A stretch of DNA of 64,000 nt from Propioniciclava sp. MC1595 (GTDB taxonomy: Bacteria; Actinomycetota; Actinomycetes; Propionibacteriales; Propionibacteriaceae): contig NZ_CP071870.1 in assembly GCF_017569205.1 (NCBI RefSeq), positions 806,001-870,000 of the forward strand, written 5' to 3'. The notes beneath the pieces are model-generated. The model had not been told where the DNA came from, did not search any database, and worked only from the letters and a program-made list of their open reading frames with translations. The translations under genes were made by a program, and so were the position numbers. Each line of letters opens with the position of its first letter. The first letter of the stretch is position 1. Below, piece after piece: positions 28,286 through 36,620 of this stretch.

Positions 28286-28855
28286 CTACGGGGCCGTCCA
28301 GTACGGGTCGCGCCCGATGAAGGACATCAGCCTGTCGGTGGCGTCGGCGTCGTCGCGCAGCGGCCCGCGGGCCGTGCCGAACTGGCCCGAGCCGCGCAGC
28401 ATCTCCTCGATCGGCTCCATCCCCGCCAGCATCCCGGCGGCCACGTCGGCGTCGAGCCGGTCGTCCTGGCCGGTCGCGCGGGACAGGTCCCACGTGTGCA
28501 TGAACACGTCGGCGGTGTAGAAGTTCTGGATCATCACCGGCAGCGGCATGTCGCCGGTCATGGGGTTGGAGTAGGTCTTGGACGCCGTGGCCGGGTCCTC
28601 CAGCACCGCGTGGACGGCGTCGCGCTGGTGCTCCCACGCGGCGAGCAGGTCGGCCTTCGGATCCGGCCCCGCGGGCAGTTCGATGTCGGAGCCGGCGGCG
28701 AGCATGCCCGGGAACCACTCCAGCAGGTGCTCGACGACCGAGCGGGCCGTCCACCCGGCGACGGGGGCGGGGGCGTCCCAGTCGGTGACGTCCTTGATGC
28801 GATCGGTGAACGTGGCGGAGGCCGCGCGGTGGGCCTCGGCGAACTCGTTGGTCAT
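28286..28855 (-). CDS. TIGR03086/DinB-like metal-binding protein (mycothiol-associated fold)
   Basis: A 189-residue four-helix-bundle protein of the maleylpyruvate isomerase N-terminal/DinB superfamily. Likely metal ligands are the His in SVVEHLLEWFPG (about residue 43) and the His in DVFMHTWDLSR. Related actinobacterial proteins use mycothiol as cofactor, for isomerisation or thiol transfer. The substrate is unknown. TAGCGT (complement of 28864-28869) lies 8 nt before the ATG. It converges on the DAC-like gene, 4 nt away. Confidence 0.8.
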   Translation of the reverse strand: MTNEFAEAHRAASATFTDRIKDVTDWDAPAPVAGWTARSVVEHLLEWFPGMLAAGSDIELPAGPDPKADLLAAWEHQRDAVHAVLEDPATASKTYSNPMTGDMPLPVMIQNFYTADVFMHTWDLSRATGQDDRLDADVAAGMLAGMEPIEEMLRGSGQFGTARGPLRDDADATDRLMSFIGRDPYWTAP

Positions 28856-28892
28856 GGGACAGACGCTAGCCGCGTGGTCCCCCCCGTGGGGC

Positions 28893-29468
28893 CTAGAGGT
28901 GCTCGCGCATGCCGGCGACGACCCGCTCGAACAGGGGCCGCGGCAGCGAGACCGAGACGCGTCGCACGGCGTCCGGGTCGACGCGGATGACGCGGTTCAC
29001 CCGCACCTCCGACTCGCGGCCGCGGTTGTCCCAGTCCCCGGCGCCGATGTCGACCCAGAAGCGGCCCGCGCGGGCTTCCTGGCGCTCGTCGAAGTCGTGG
29101 TCCTTGCTGGTCATCTGCAGGCCCAGCAGCCACGGGCCATCACGCCCGACGAGCACGACGGGGCGGTCCTTGCCGCGCGCGTGGTCCTCCTCGTAGGGCA
29201 CCCATGTCCACACGACCTCGCCGGGGTCGGGCCGGCTGCCGCGCACGGGCGAGTACTCGACCGCGGGCATGCCGCGGAAGTCACCCGGATAGCGTGTGGC
29301 GGTTCCGGGTGCATCTCCGGGTGGCGAATCCCCCGGAATCCTTGGGGTTCTTCCACCCGGAGATGCACCCGGGGACGCCGCACGCCGCTCGCGCCGGGCC
29401 TCGCGCACGCCGGTGCGCAGGACGTCACGGACGATCCGCCCGAGGGCGGACAGGAGCTGGTTGTTCAT
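28893..29468 (-). CDS. PemK/MazF-family toxin-like protein
   Basis: A 191-residue protein. The N-terminal helix (QLLSALGRIVRDVLRTGVREARRERR) is followed by a Pro/Gly-rich linker encoded by a 68-bp palindrome. The C-terminal domain (about residues 75-190) has the MazF/PemK pattern GEVVWTWVPYEEDHARGKDRPVVLVG, then LLGLQMTSKDHD and VRVNRVIRVD. Canonical MazF enzymes are mRNA endonucleases, but this long actinobacterial form has no antitoxin gene nearby, so toxin activity is doubtful. The ATG overlaps the upstream stop (TGATG). Confidence 0.75.
   Translation of the reverse strand: MNNQLLSALGRIVRDVLRTGVREARRERRAASPGASPGGRTPRIPGDSPPGDAPGTATRYPGDFRGMPAVEYSPVRGSRPDPGEVVWTWVPYEEDHARGKDRPVVLVGRDGPWLLGLQMTSKDHDFDERQEARAGRFWVDIGAGDWDNRGRESEVRVNRVIRVDPDAVRRVSVSLPRPLFERVVAGMREHL
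29305..29372. repeat. 20-bp palindrome inside the MazF-like gene
   Basis: CCGGGTGCATCTCCGGGTGG (29305-29324) is perfectly complementary to 29353-29372 across a 28-nt loop. The loop has a weaker inner pairing of CCCC with GGGG. The element encodes the Gly/Pro/Ser linker of the MazF-like protein. Its design resembles the intergenic elements at 13283-13350 and 57002-57058. Confidence 0.75.
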
Positions 29469-30028
29469 CAGCGATACCTCGGCAGGGGACCGTAGAAGAC
29501 GTCGGTACGCGGCTCGACCGCGACGGGGGCGGGGTGGCGGCGCAGGTGCCACCGGTCGAACCAGCGGCGCGCCGGGGGCGTCCAGAGCAGGATCGCGGCG
29601 ACCACGAGCAGGGGGATCCCGATCCAAGCCACCCAGTTGATCAGCAGCGCCAGGAGCGACGCCCCGGCCGCAGCCACGCCGGCCCACCGTGCCCAACGGT
29701 AGCCGCGCCACGCGTAGTGCCCGGCGATGATCGCGCCCGCCCCGATGACCAGCGTCGCTGCGAACAGCGCCGTGACCATGAGCACCCGCAGCAGCGCGCC
29801 CGGCTCGGTGGGGACGACCCCGTTCAACCACGCCGCGTCGGCGAACTCCCGGACGCTCCGCCAGAACGCCCAGAGTAGGCCCGCCACCACGGCGGCCAGG
29901 CCGGCGAAGAAGAGACCGGACGCCGCCCACACCACTGCGGGACGCCGGGGTTCGCCCGTGCGGGCGTCGACGGTGGGGTCGACCGCACGGGTCGCCGTGC
30001 CGATGGCACGGGGCGCGGTCTGGTCCAT
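29468..30028 (-). CDS. Small integral membrane protein, unknown function
   Basis: A 186-residue protein with a polar N-terminal tail of about 30 residues and about four hydrophobic helices (starting near residues 32, 80, 118 and 132). A basic, His/Pro-rich C-terminal tail follows. I do not recognise a family. TAGACT (complement of 30036-30041) lies 7 nt before the ATG, so it is probably leaderless. It is coupled to the MazF-like gene by a one-base stop/start overlap. Confidence 0.75.
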   Translation of the reverse strand: MDQTAPRAIGTATRAVDPTVDARTGEPRRPAVVWAASGLFFAGLAAVVAGLLWAFWRSVREFADAAWLNGVVPTEPGALLRVLMVTALFAATLVIGAGAIIAGHYAWRGYRWARWAGVAAAGASLLALLINWVAWIGIPLLVVAAILLWTPPARRWFDRWHLRRHPAPVAVEPRTDVFYGPLPRYR

Positions 30029-30062
30029 GCGGGCCAGTCTAGGTGCGGGGTCCCGAGGCCGG

Positions 30063-30662
30063 TTACCAGGCGTCGACGAGGTAGTGCTGGAGGGTGGCGC
30101 CGAGGGGAGTCGCGAGGGAGCGCAGCGACAGCGAGGACACCAGCGGCAGCTCCACCTGGTTGCGCGCGACCATCATGCCCAGCAGCGCGCTCGCGGCCAG
30201 CTGCCCCCGGTACGGGGCGTTGGAGTGGCCCTGCGCGGCGGCGATGGGGGTGAACACCTCGCGGGCGATCATCTCGGTGAGCGCGTGGCGGCCGCGGCCG
30301 GCGTCCCGGGTCAGGCTGCCGAGGTAGTCGGAGCGTTGGGCCTCGTCGACGTCCCACCGGTCGAAGAAGGCCTTCGCGGCCCGGCGTCCGATCTGGTCGG
30401 GGCTGCCGCGCAGGATGTCGCGGACGAACTCGTCGATGTCCCAGCGCGTGTCGAACGCCGCCTCGCAGTAGAGGTCGGCCTTGGAGTCGAAGTAGTGGTG
30501 CACCAGGGCCGGGTCGACGTCGGCGGCCCGGGCGATCGCGCGCAGGCTCACCCGGTCGTAGCCCTCGGCGGCGAAGAGGTCGGCGGCGGCCTCGCGGATC
30601 GTGCCCCGGGTGTCGTCGTGGCCGGGGCGGCGTCCGCGGGGGCGTGCGGGAGCGGTCGTCAT
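30063..30662 (-). CDS. TetR/AcrR-family transcriptional regulator
   Basis: A 199-residue regulator. The N-terminus is basic (PRGRRPGHDDTRGTIREAA), then a canonical TetR HTH reads VSLRAIARAADVDPALVHHYFDSKADLYCEA (about residues 38-68). The C-terminal domain is helical and of unknown ligand. The ATG has GGAGGAA just upstream. A partial palindrome overlapping its own transcription start (30688-30704) suggests autorepression. Confidence 0.88.
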   Translation of the reverse strand: MTTAPARPRGRRPGHDDTRGTIREAAADLFAAEGYDRVSLRAIARAADVDPALVHHYFDSKADLYCEAAFDTRWDIDEFVRDILRGSPDQIGRRAAKAFFDRWDVDEAQRSDYLGSLTRDAGRGRHALTEMIAREVFTPIAAAQGHSNAPYRGQLAASALLGMMVARNQVELPLVSSLSLRSLATPLGATLQHYLVDAW

Positions 30663-30687
30663 GGTTCCTCCATCGGCCCGGGCGGGT

Positions 30688-30712
30688 GCTGACCCGGGTT
30701 CAGCCCAATCTA
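30688..30712 (-). promoter_or_regulatory. TetR-gene promoter and probable autoregulatory operator
   Basis: On the minus strand TAGATT (complement of 30707-30712) is a -10 box. Just downstream, GCTGA-cccgggt-TCAGC (30688-30704) is an inverted repeat that would cover the transcription start. This is the classic position for TetR autorepression. Confidence 0.55.
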
Positions 30713-30768
30713 GTTCGCCGCATCGCCGAGGAGGCGGATCGGCACGAACTCCCGCCCCGGAACGCCGA

Positions 30769-30798
30769 ACCGGCGCGCGTCCGAGGACGCGCGCCGGT
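30769..30798. terminator. Terminator of the CoA-transferase gene
   Basis: ACCGGCGCGCGTCC (30769-30782) pairs perfectly with GGACGCGCGCCGGT (30785-30798) over 14 bp with a formal 2-nt loop. It lies 39 nt downstream of the CoA-transferase stop on the minus strand. Confidence 0.7.
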
Positions 30799-30836
30799 CA
30801 GGTCGGTGGATGCGGCCGGGGCCGACCCCGTGGCGG

Positions 30837-32345
30837 TCAGGCCTGCTTCATCGAGCCGGACTCGAGGAAGCGACGGTGCCACGCGTGCGCGGTCTCGAGG
30901 TCGTGCGGCGTGTGGGCGCCGTTGGCCTTCGACGCGGCCCGCGCGACGTAGTCGAGCAGCATCTCGCGGTAGTCGGGGTGGGCGCAGTTCTCGATGATCA
31001 CCTTGGCGCGCTGCTTCGGCGACAGGCCGCGCAGGTCGGCCAGACCCTGCTCGGTGATGATGACCTGCACGTCGTGCTCGGTGTGGTCGTGGTGGGAGAC
31101 CATGGGCACGATCGCGGAGATGTCACCGTTCTTGGCCAGCGACGGCGAGACGAAGCACGAGATGTAGGCGTTGCGGGTGAAGTCGCCCGAGCCGCCGATG
31201 CCGTTCTGCATGCGGGAGCCCATGATGTGGGTCGAGTTCACGTTGCCGTAGATGTCGGCCTCGATCATGCCGTTGCAGGAGACGACGCCGAGTCGACGGA
31301 TGGCCTCGGGGTTGTTCGAGACCTCCTGCGGGCGCAGCACGATGTGCTCGCGGTACTTCTTGGCGTTTTCGTTCATCTTCGCCGCGGCCTCGGGGGACAA
31401 CGAGAAGGCGGTGGCGGACGCGACCAGCAGCTTGCCGGAGTCGATCATGTCGACCATGCCGTCCTGGATGACCTCGGTGTAGGAGGTCAGCTGCTCGAAC
31501 GGGCCCTCGTTGAGGCCGACCAGCACCGCGTTGGCGATGTTGCCCACGCCGGACTGCATCGGCAGCAGGTTCTTGGGCATGCGGCCCTGCTTGACCTCGT
31601 TGGCGAGGAAGTCGAGCAGGTTGTTGGCGATGGTCTTCGACTCCTCGTCCAACGGCTTGAACGGCGAGTTGCGGTCCTCGGCGTCGGTCTCGATGACCGC
31701 GGCGACGCGGCTCCAGTCGATGTCGTAGTACTTCGAGCCGATGCGGTCACCGGGGTGGTTGATCGGCAGGGCGACGTTCTCGCCCGGCAGCTTCATCGAG
31801 TAGATGTCGTGCATGCCCTCGAGGTCGATGGACTGCCACGCGTTCACCTCGAGGATGATCTTGTCGGCCTTCTCGAGGTACACGTTGTTGTTGCCGACCG
31901 ACGAGGACGGGATGGCGGTGCCGTCGGCGTTGATGGCCGCGACCTCGACCACCGCGACGTCCAGGTTGCCCCAGAAGCCCTGGCGGACCTGCGGGCCCGA
32001 GTGGGACAGGTGCACGTCGTAGTACTCGGACGAGCCGGCGTTGATCTTGTTCCGCATGATCGGGTCGGACTGGTACGGCATGCGCATGGAGATGCCGTCG
32101 ACCGCGGCGAGCGCGCCGTCGTGCTCGGGCGCGGTGGAGGCGCCGGTGTAGGAGGCGATCTGGAAGTCGTCGCCCTTGTCGTGGGCGGCCTTGATCTCAG
32201 CCGCGAGTGCCTCGGGCAGGGCCTTGGGGTAACCGGAACCGGTGAAGCCGGAGAAACCGACCCGGTCGCCGTTCTTGATGAGCTTGGCGGCCTCTTCGGC
32301 CGACATCACCTTGTCACGGTACTTGTCATTGGCGATGCGCGACAT
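30837..32345 (-). CDS. Succinyl-CoA:acetate/propionate CoA-transferase (Cat1/ScpC/AarC type)
   Basis: A 502-residue acetyl-CoA hydrolase/transferase family protein moving CoA between succinate and acetate or propionate. The start SRIANDKYRDKVMSAEEAA and the GFTGSGYPKALPEAL block are typical of AarC/ScpC. The glutamate that forms the acyl intermediate is E291 in SYTEVIQDGM. Further conserved blocks are MQSGVGNIANAVL and NGIGGSGDFTRNAYIS. In propionic fermentation this step regenerates propionyl-CoA or succinate, fitting a Propionibacteriaceae host. GGGAGGAA precedes the ATG. TAGGGT on the minus strand near 32380 is a likely -10. Confidence 0.9.
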   Translation of the reverse strand: MSRIANDKYRDKVMSAEEAAKLIKNGDRVGFSGFTGSGYPKALPEALAAEIKAAHDKGDDFQIASYTGASTAPEHDGALAAVDGISMRMPYQSDPIMRNKINAGSSEYYDVHLSHSGPQVRQGFWGNLDVAVVEVAAINADGTAIPSSSVGNNNVYLEKADKIILEVNAWQSIDLEGMHDIYSMKLPGENVALPINHPGDRIGSKYYDIDWSRVAAVIETDAEDRNSPFKPLDEESKTIANNLLDFLANEVKQGRMPKNLLPMQSGVGNIANAVLVGLNEGPFEQLTSYTEVIQDGMVDMIDSGKLLVASATAFSLSPEAAAKMNENAKKYREHIVLRPQEVSNNPEAIRRLGVVSCNGMIEADIYGNVNSTHIMGSRMQNGIGGSGDFTRNAYISCFVSPSLAKNGDISAIVPMVSHHDHTEHDVQVIITEQGLADLRGLSPKQRAKVIIENCAHPDYREMLLDYVARAASKANGAHTPHDLETAHAWHRRFLESGSMKQA

Positions 32346-32521
32346 TCATTTCCTCCCTGAAATGACGGACTTGTCGCACACCCTAGCCAATACGTGGCCC
32401 CGTTTCCGCATCGAGGCTGCCGCCGTCCTGATTCACGTCCCGGACGCCGCCACGCTGGGGGAGGGACGCCCCGGCCCGCGAGGCGTCCAGTGCCTAGACT
32501 GGGAGCGAAAGGGGTGTGCGA

Positions 32522-33244
32522 GTGAGCGACCAGGAGCAGGCAGGGACGCCGGCCTCCGGCCTGCCCGCGCGCAAGCCCACGCCCTTGTGGTTGGTGGTTC
32601 TGGGCAACCTCGTCGTCGCCCTGGCGATCGTCTCGCTGCTGCAGAACTTCGTGGTCCGGGTGCACAACGTGTCGTCGGGATCCATGCAGACGACCCTCGG
32701 CGTCCGGGACCGGGTGCTCAGCTCGAACCTGCCCTACCTGGCGGCCCCGCCCCAGCGCGGCGAGATCGTGATCTTCGGCCACGGCACGACGTGGGACGAC
32801 CCGCAGCGCCCGCCCGAGACCGACCCGTTCCTCGCGGCCGTGCGCATCGTCGGCGACGTCACCGGCATCGGCATCTCCAACCGCACCTACACGGTCAAGC
32901 GCATCATCGGGGTGCCCGGCGACACGATCGAGTGCTGCGACGCCCAGGGGCGCGTGCTGGTCAACGGGGAGCCGCTGGACGAACCGTATGTGTACCGCGA
33001 CCTCCCCTTCACCGCCGGCGGCCTCGACTGCGCGAGCAACCCCGCCTCGGCGCGCTGCTTCGCGCCGATCGTCGTGCCCGAGGGGAAGTACCTCGTGATG
33101 GGCGACCACCGCTCCAACTCCGCCGACTCCGTGGCGGGGTGCCGGGGCTCCACCCAGGCCAGTGAGTGCGCGCGGTTCGTGCCGGCAGAGCGGATCACCG
33201 GGAAGGTGTTCGCGAAGGCCTGGCCGCCCGGCCCGGTGGGTTAG
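32522..33244 (+). CDS. lepB: Signal peptidase I
   Basis: A 240-residue type I signal peptidase. One N-terminal membrane helix (about residues 22-45) is followed by box B SSGSM with nucleophile S54, box D with general base K126 (TYTVKRIIGVPGD) and box E MGDHRSNSADS. It removes signal peptides on the outer face of the membrane. GTG 32522 is preferred over the GTG six bases earlier because AAAGGGG lies 8 nt upstream of it. TAGACT (32494-32499) is a probable -10. Confidence 0.9.
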   Translation: MSDQEQAGTPASGLPARKPTPLWLVVLGNLVVALAIVSLLQNFVVRVHNVSSGSMQTTLGVRDRVLSSNLPYLAAPPQRGEIVIFGHGTTWDDPQRPPETDPFLAAVRIVGDVTGIGISNRTYTVKRIIGVPGDTIECCDAQGRVLVNGEPLDEPYVYRDLPFTAGGLDCASNPASARCFAPIVVPEGKYLVMGDHRSNSADSVAGCRGSTQASECARFVPAERITGKVFAKAWPPGPVG

Positions 33245-33507
33245 GACTCCGCCACCAGCCCCAGCGCGAGCAGTTCGTCGACGACGCCGCGCATGAGGTC
33301 GCCCGCGTCACCGTCGGGCGGCGCGCCGAACCGGTCGACGAGGGTCCCGGTCAGCGCGTCCAGGGCCACGGGCTCGGACGCCGCGTCGTACGCCGCCAGC
33401 GCCAACGGGTTCAGCTCGACCACGCGGTGCTCGAGCAACAACAGCGTGCGGCCGTCGCACTCCAGGCGGTCGACCACGTCGAGCGCGCGCACCACGGGCT
33501 GGGTCAT
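33241..33507 (-). CDS. PqqD-like small protein (RiPP-recognition fold)
   Basis: An 88-residue protein with the PqqD outline: VVELNPLALAAYDAASEPVALDALTGTLVDRFG, a winged-helix pattern in which peptide-binding RRE domains bind leader peptides. No precursor peptide or modifying enzyme is visible nearby. The ATG overlaps the stop of the HPr-kinase-like gene (ATGA), so the two are coupled. The 3' end overlaps the convergent lepB stop by 4 nt. Confidence 0.65.
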   Translation of the reverse strand: MTQPVVRALDVVDRLECDGRTLLLLEHRVVELNPLALAAYDAASEPVALDALTGTLVDRFGAPPDGDAGDLMRGVVDELLALGLVAES

Positions 33508-34253
33508 GACTCCTCCAGGGCGTCGACGAGCAGGTCGCGGGCCTGCTCGGCCTCGGCGTAGGTCACCAGGAGCGTGGGGGGCCGGGCCTCCAGGAACGCG
33601 GCCAGCGTCTGCAGCGGCGCGGGCAGCGAGCTGAGGGACGAGCTCTCCGAGGCGAGCTGGACGATGGCGTCGAGCACCCCGAGTTCCTCGACCTGCGGCG
33701 CGGAGAGCGAGGCGTCGCGGCGGATGAGGACGAACCGGCGCAGGTGGGCGTCCGGGTGGACGTGCGCCAGGCCGAGCTCGTCGGGGGAGGTCTCGACCTT
33801 CACCCCGGTGAAGTCCTTGGGCCGGACCGACAGCGGCTTCTCGTAGGGGAGGACCCGCCCGTCGGGGGTGAAGCCGACGGTCTCGTCGGTGACGTAGCCG
33901 TGCGTGCGCCCCAGCACCGCCGACAGCGTGGTCTTGCCGGTGCCGCCCGGGGCCACGTACGCCAGCGTCGCCCCCGTGGCGGGCGAGGTCACCGCCCCGG
34001 CGTGGAACATGAACAGCCGGCCGCGCTGCGCCTTGATGGCGGCCTGGGTGACGTCCTGGGTGAAGCGCTGCAGGAGGGGGGCTGGGTCTCCCTCGAGCGT
34101 CAGGGCGAGGTCCTCGCCCGGGACCTCGCCGCCCCGCGGCGCCAGGCACCGGGACCAGACCTCACGCAGGGCGTCCAGCAGCTCATCGGTGCGGGGGCCC
34201 TCGACGGTGACGCGCGAGTGCACGCCGAGTCCGTACAGGTCGAGGGTCGTCAC
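33504..34253 (-). CDS. HPr-kinase-like P-loop protein
   Basis: A 249-residue protein. FHAGAVTSPATGATLAYVAPGGTGKTTLSAVL (about residues 83-113) contains the HprK-type P-loop, with K107, and YVTDETVGF (120-128) resembles the following acidic motif. The C-terminal HPr-binding region of real HprK is not evident. Similar HprK-like proteins with PqqD-like partners occur in RiPP settings, for example lasso-peptide kinases. TAGGGT lies 6 nt before the GTG start, so the two-gene message is probably leaderless. Confidence 0.65.
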   Translation of the reverse strand: MTTLDLYGLGVHSRVTVEGPRTDELLDALREVWSRCLAPRGGEVPGEDLALTLEGDPAPLLQRFTQDVTQAAIKAQRGRLFMFHAGAVTSPATGATLAYVAPGGTGKTTLSAVLGRTHGYVTDETVGFTPDGRVLPYEKPLSVRPKDFTGVKVETSPDELGLAHVHPDAHLRRFVLIRRDASLSAPQVEELGVLDAIVQLASESSSLSSLPAPLQTLAAFLEARPPTLLVTYAEAEQARDLLVDALEES

Positions 34254-34270
34254 GCAGCCACCCTAGGGCA

Positions 34271-34315
34271 ACGACAGGGCCCGCCGAACCTCGGGGGTTC
34301 GGCGGGCCCTGTCGT
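34271..34315. terminator. 20-bp perfect hairpin downstream of the mutarotase gene
   Basis: The arm 34271-34290 (ACGACAGGGCCCGCCGAACC) is exactly complementary to 34296-34315 with loop TCGGG. It lies 7 nt past the mutarotase stop on the minus strand and just upstream of the HprK-like promoter, insulating the two units. Confidence 0.8.
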
Positions 34316-34322
34316 GGCTGGT

Positions 34323-35180
34323 TCAGGCCAGGGTGATCCGCTGCTTGAGCGTGTGGGTCTCACCGGGGCGCAGCGTGAGCTGGTCGCCCAGCGCGTTCGC
34401 GGCCTCGATGCAGATCATGCCCTGCCACTCGTCGTCGCCGAAGTCCTGCATCTCGGCGGCCTTGTCGACGCCCGGGTTCCAGATGACCGTGTTGGCCGAA
34501 CCCGACTTGGCGATCACGAGCTTGCGACCGAGGACCGGGTCCTCCAGCACGACCTCGCCGGTCGAGCGGTAGACGCGGTCGGTCTGGCCCTCGATGGTGA
34601 CGTCGCCGGACTGGGTCTCGGTCTGACCGGTGACCTTGTCGTAGTACTCGGCGCCGTCGAGGCCCGTGACCTTCACCTGGCGGACGTCGCCGACCGCGAG
34701 GTAGGTGTGCAGCGCGCCGTCGAGCGGCACGTGGTGCTGGCCGGTGTTGGTGACCTCGAGCGTCAGGCCCAGGTACTCGGGGGTGAACTTCACGACGTAG
34801 CGCGCCTCGTAGCGGTGCGGCCAGTCGGGCTGCTCGCCGGTCATCGCGTTGTCGAGCGTGTAGACGGCGATGAGGCGGCCGTCACGGTCGAGGGTGTCCT
34901 TCAGGTCGGCGAGGTGCCAGGTGTGCAGGCGGGCGAAGCCATGGATCGGCAGCTGGTCGCCGGCGCGCCCCGGGCCGAACCACGGGAAGCAGATCGGGAC
35001 GCCGCCGCGAATGGGCTGGCCGTCGCTGAACCAGGACTTCGCGCTCATCCAGATGACGGGGGCCGCGCCGTCGGGCTGCCAGGACCACACGTGCGCGCCG
35101 TGATCGAACACGCCGTAGTGACCGGAGCCAACCTTGGCCTCGACACCCCGCAAGGGGTTCTCGGTGATCTCATGCTCCAT
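34323..35180 (-). CDS. D-hexose-6-phosphate mutarotase (YeaD-like)
   Basis: A 285-residue galactose-mutarotase-fold protein. IRGGVPICFPWFGPG and PIHGFARLHTWHL are the signature blocks of YeaD-type glucose-6-phosphate 1-epimerases; the His in IHGFAR is a likely catalytic residue. It would equilibrate alpha and beta anomers of hexose phosphates for Pgi and related enzymes. The ATG at 35180 is chosen because GGAGGTCC lies 5 nt upstream. A minus-strand TAGGCT about 40 nt upstream is a probable -10. Confidence 0.85.
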   Translation of the reverse strand: MEHEITENPLRGVEAKVGSGHYGVFDHGAHVWSWQPDGAAPVIWMSAKSWFSDGQPIRGGVPICFPWFGPGRAGDQLPIHGFARLHTWHLADLKDTLDRDGRLIAVYTLDNAMTGEQPDWPHRYEARYVVKFTPEYLGLTLEVTNTGQHHVPLDGALHTYLAVGDVRQVKVTGLDGAEYYDKVTGQTETQSGDVTIEGQTDRVYRSTGEVVLEDPVLGRKLVIAKSGSANTVIWNPGVDKAAEMQDFGDDEWQGMICIEAANALGDQLTLRPGETHTLKQRITLA

Positions 35181-35262
35181 TGGAAGGACCTCCTCGAGGG
35201 TCGATTGCTGTGGCCCCGAGCCTAGTCCGACTCGTTGTCGTATTCGACCCCAAGTGAGAGAT

Positions 35263-36561
35263 TCAGCGGATCGACCGGGACTCCATGTAGAACCGCTTGT
35301 CATGGGCATGTCCCATGGAGAACGTCTTGCGCGGCAGGGGCCCGTCGACGGCGATCGACCGGAAGAACGCGTCCTTCCCGATCCCCGGCAGCAGGAACCC
35401 CACGTTGCCCGGCCGGCGGCCCAGGTCGACCGTCACGTCCTCCCCGTGGACGTAGTCGATCTCCACCTCCGGGTTCTCGGCCAGCCACACGTCCAGGAAG
35501 GTCTGCAGGGTGCCCACCGCGAGCTGGTGGGTCGGGTCGGGCACCTCCGCGACCGACAGGCCGGACGCCTCGACGATGCCGAAACGCTGCACCCCGTCCC
35601 CGGACGCCACGGCCGCCAGCACGTCCTCCACCGAGTCCACCGGGCGGGTGGTCGCGCCGAGCGCGAGCAGGAGGTCGTCGACGACCGTGTCGCCGTCGAA
35701 CAGGACGCGGTGGATCGGCTCGAACGACAGTGATGGGTCGTGCAGGTTGACCAGCTCGACCAGCGCCCAGCGGGCCGGGTGGTCGGACGCCGCGCCCGCG
35801 GCCTTGAGCTCGTTCCAGGTGCCCTTCGCGGTGGCCAGGGAGTGGTTGCCGTCGCCCATGGCGAACTGCAGGGGGTGCTCGCCGGCGAGGCCGTAGCGGG
35901 TGGCGTAGGCCTCGGGCTCGACGAGCGCGTCCAGCGCGGCGAACACCTGCTGCTGGACGGCGGGGTCGCGCACGAGGCGTCCGGTCAGGTGGCCCGAGCC
36001 CAGCATGAGGTCGAGGTCGTAGGCCACCTCGAGGTCGTCGCGGACAGCCTCGACCGGGGCGAGGACAGACCCGGTGGGGTCGTCGTAGAGGACGAGGATG
36101 TGGGGCAGCTCGAGCGGGGCGTCGCGGCGCACCGCCATGCGCGGGGGCAGCCGGTCGAGGACGGTGCCCTCGGTCGAGCGGACCGCGCTGGTCGCGGTGG
36201 AGGAGAAGTCGTAGGCCTCGAGATCCAGTTCGACGACCAGGCCGCGCTGGGTGCCGCCGCTCACGCCGCGCTCGACGTACACGATCGCCTCGTGCTCCTC
36301 GAGCAGGCCGGTGTTCAGGTACTCCCGCATGGTCTGCTGGCAGGCCCGCACCCGCTCGGCCACGTCGGGCGCGCCCAGGTGCAGCTCGGGGAACACCATC
36401 CGCAGGGTCGAGGGCGCGTCGCCCACGACCTTCTCGACCTCGGCCCAGTACTCGGGCTGGGAGGTGAACTGGTCGCAGGCGATGACCGCCCAGCGGTGGG
36501 CGTCCACGGACGCCTTGGGCAGCAGCACGCGCGGGGTGCGGACGACGACGGGAGCGCTCAC
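35263..36561 (-). CDS. DUF1015 family protein
   Basis: A 432-residue protein of DUF1015. Characteristic segments are VIACDQFTSQPEYW near the N-terminus, FAMGDGNHSLATAK in the middle and the C-terminal RKTFSMGHAHDKRFYMESR. The His/Asp-rich GDGNHS motif suggests a nucleotide- or metal-binding enzyme, but no activity is assigned. The start is GTG with TAGGGT 6 nt upstream, so it is probably leaderless. Confidence 0.85.
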   Translation of the reverse strand: MSAPVVVRTPRVLLPKASVDAHRWAVIACDQFTSQPEYWAEVEKVVGDAPSTLRMVFPELHLGAPDVAERVRACQQTMREYLNTGLLEEHEAIVYVERGVSGGTQRGLVVELDLEAYDFSSTATSAVRSTEGTVLDRLPPRMAVRRDAPLELPHILVLYDDPTGSVLAPVEAVRDDLEVAYDLDLMLGSGHLTGRLVRDPAVQQQVFAALDALVEPEAYATRYGLAGEHPLQFAMGDGNHSLATAKGTWNELKAAGAASDHPARWALVELVNLHDPSLSFEPIHRVLFDGDTVVDDLLLALGATTRPVDSVEDVLAAVASGDGVQRFGIVEASGLSVAEVPDPTHQLAVGTLQTFLDVWLAENPEVEIDYVHGEDVTVDLGRRPGNVGFLLPGIGKDAFFRSIAVDGPLPRKTFSMGHAHDKRFYMESRSIR

Positions 36562-36620
36562 GGGCTCACCCTAGCCGCGCACCCCGTCGCGCGGACGGGT
36601 GCGCCCGGTGGCGGGACGGG

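Noticed and set aside
28893-29468. Complete toxin-antitoxin module
   Set aside because: The MazF-like protein is coupled to a membrane protein rather than an antitoxin, and no short DNA-binding partner is present.
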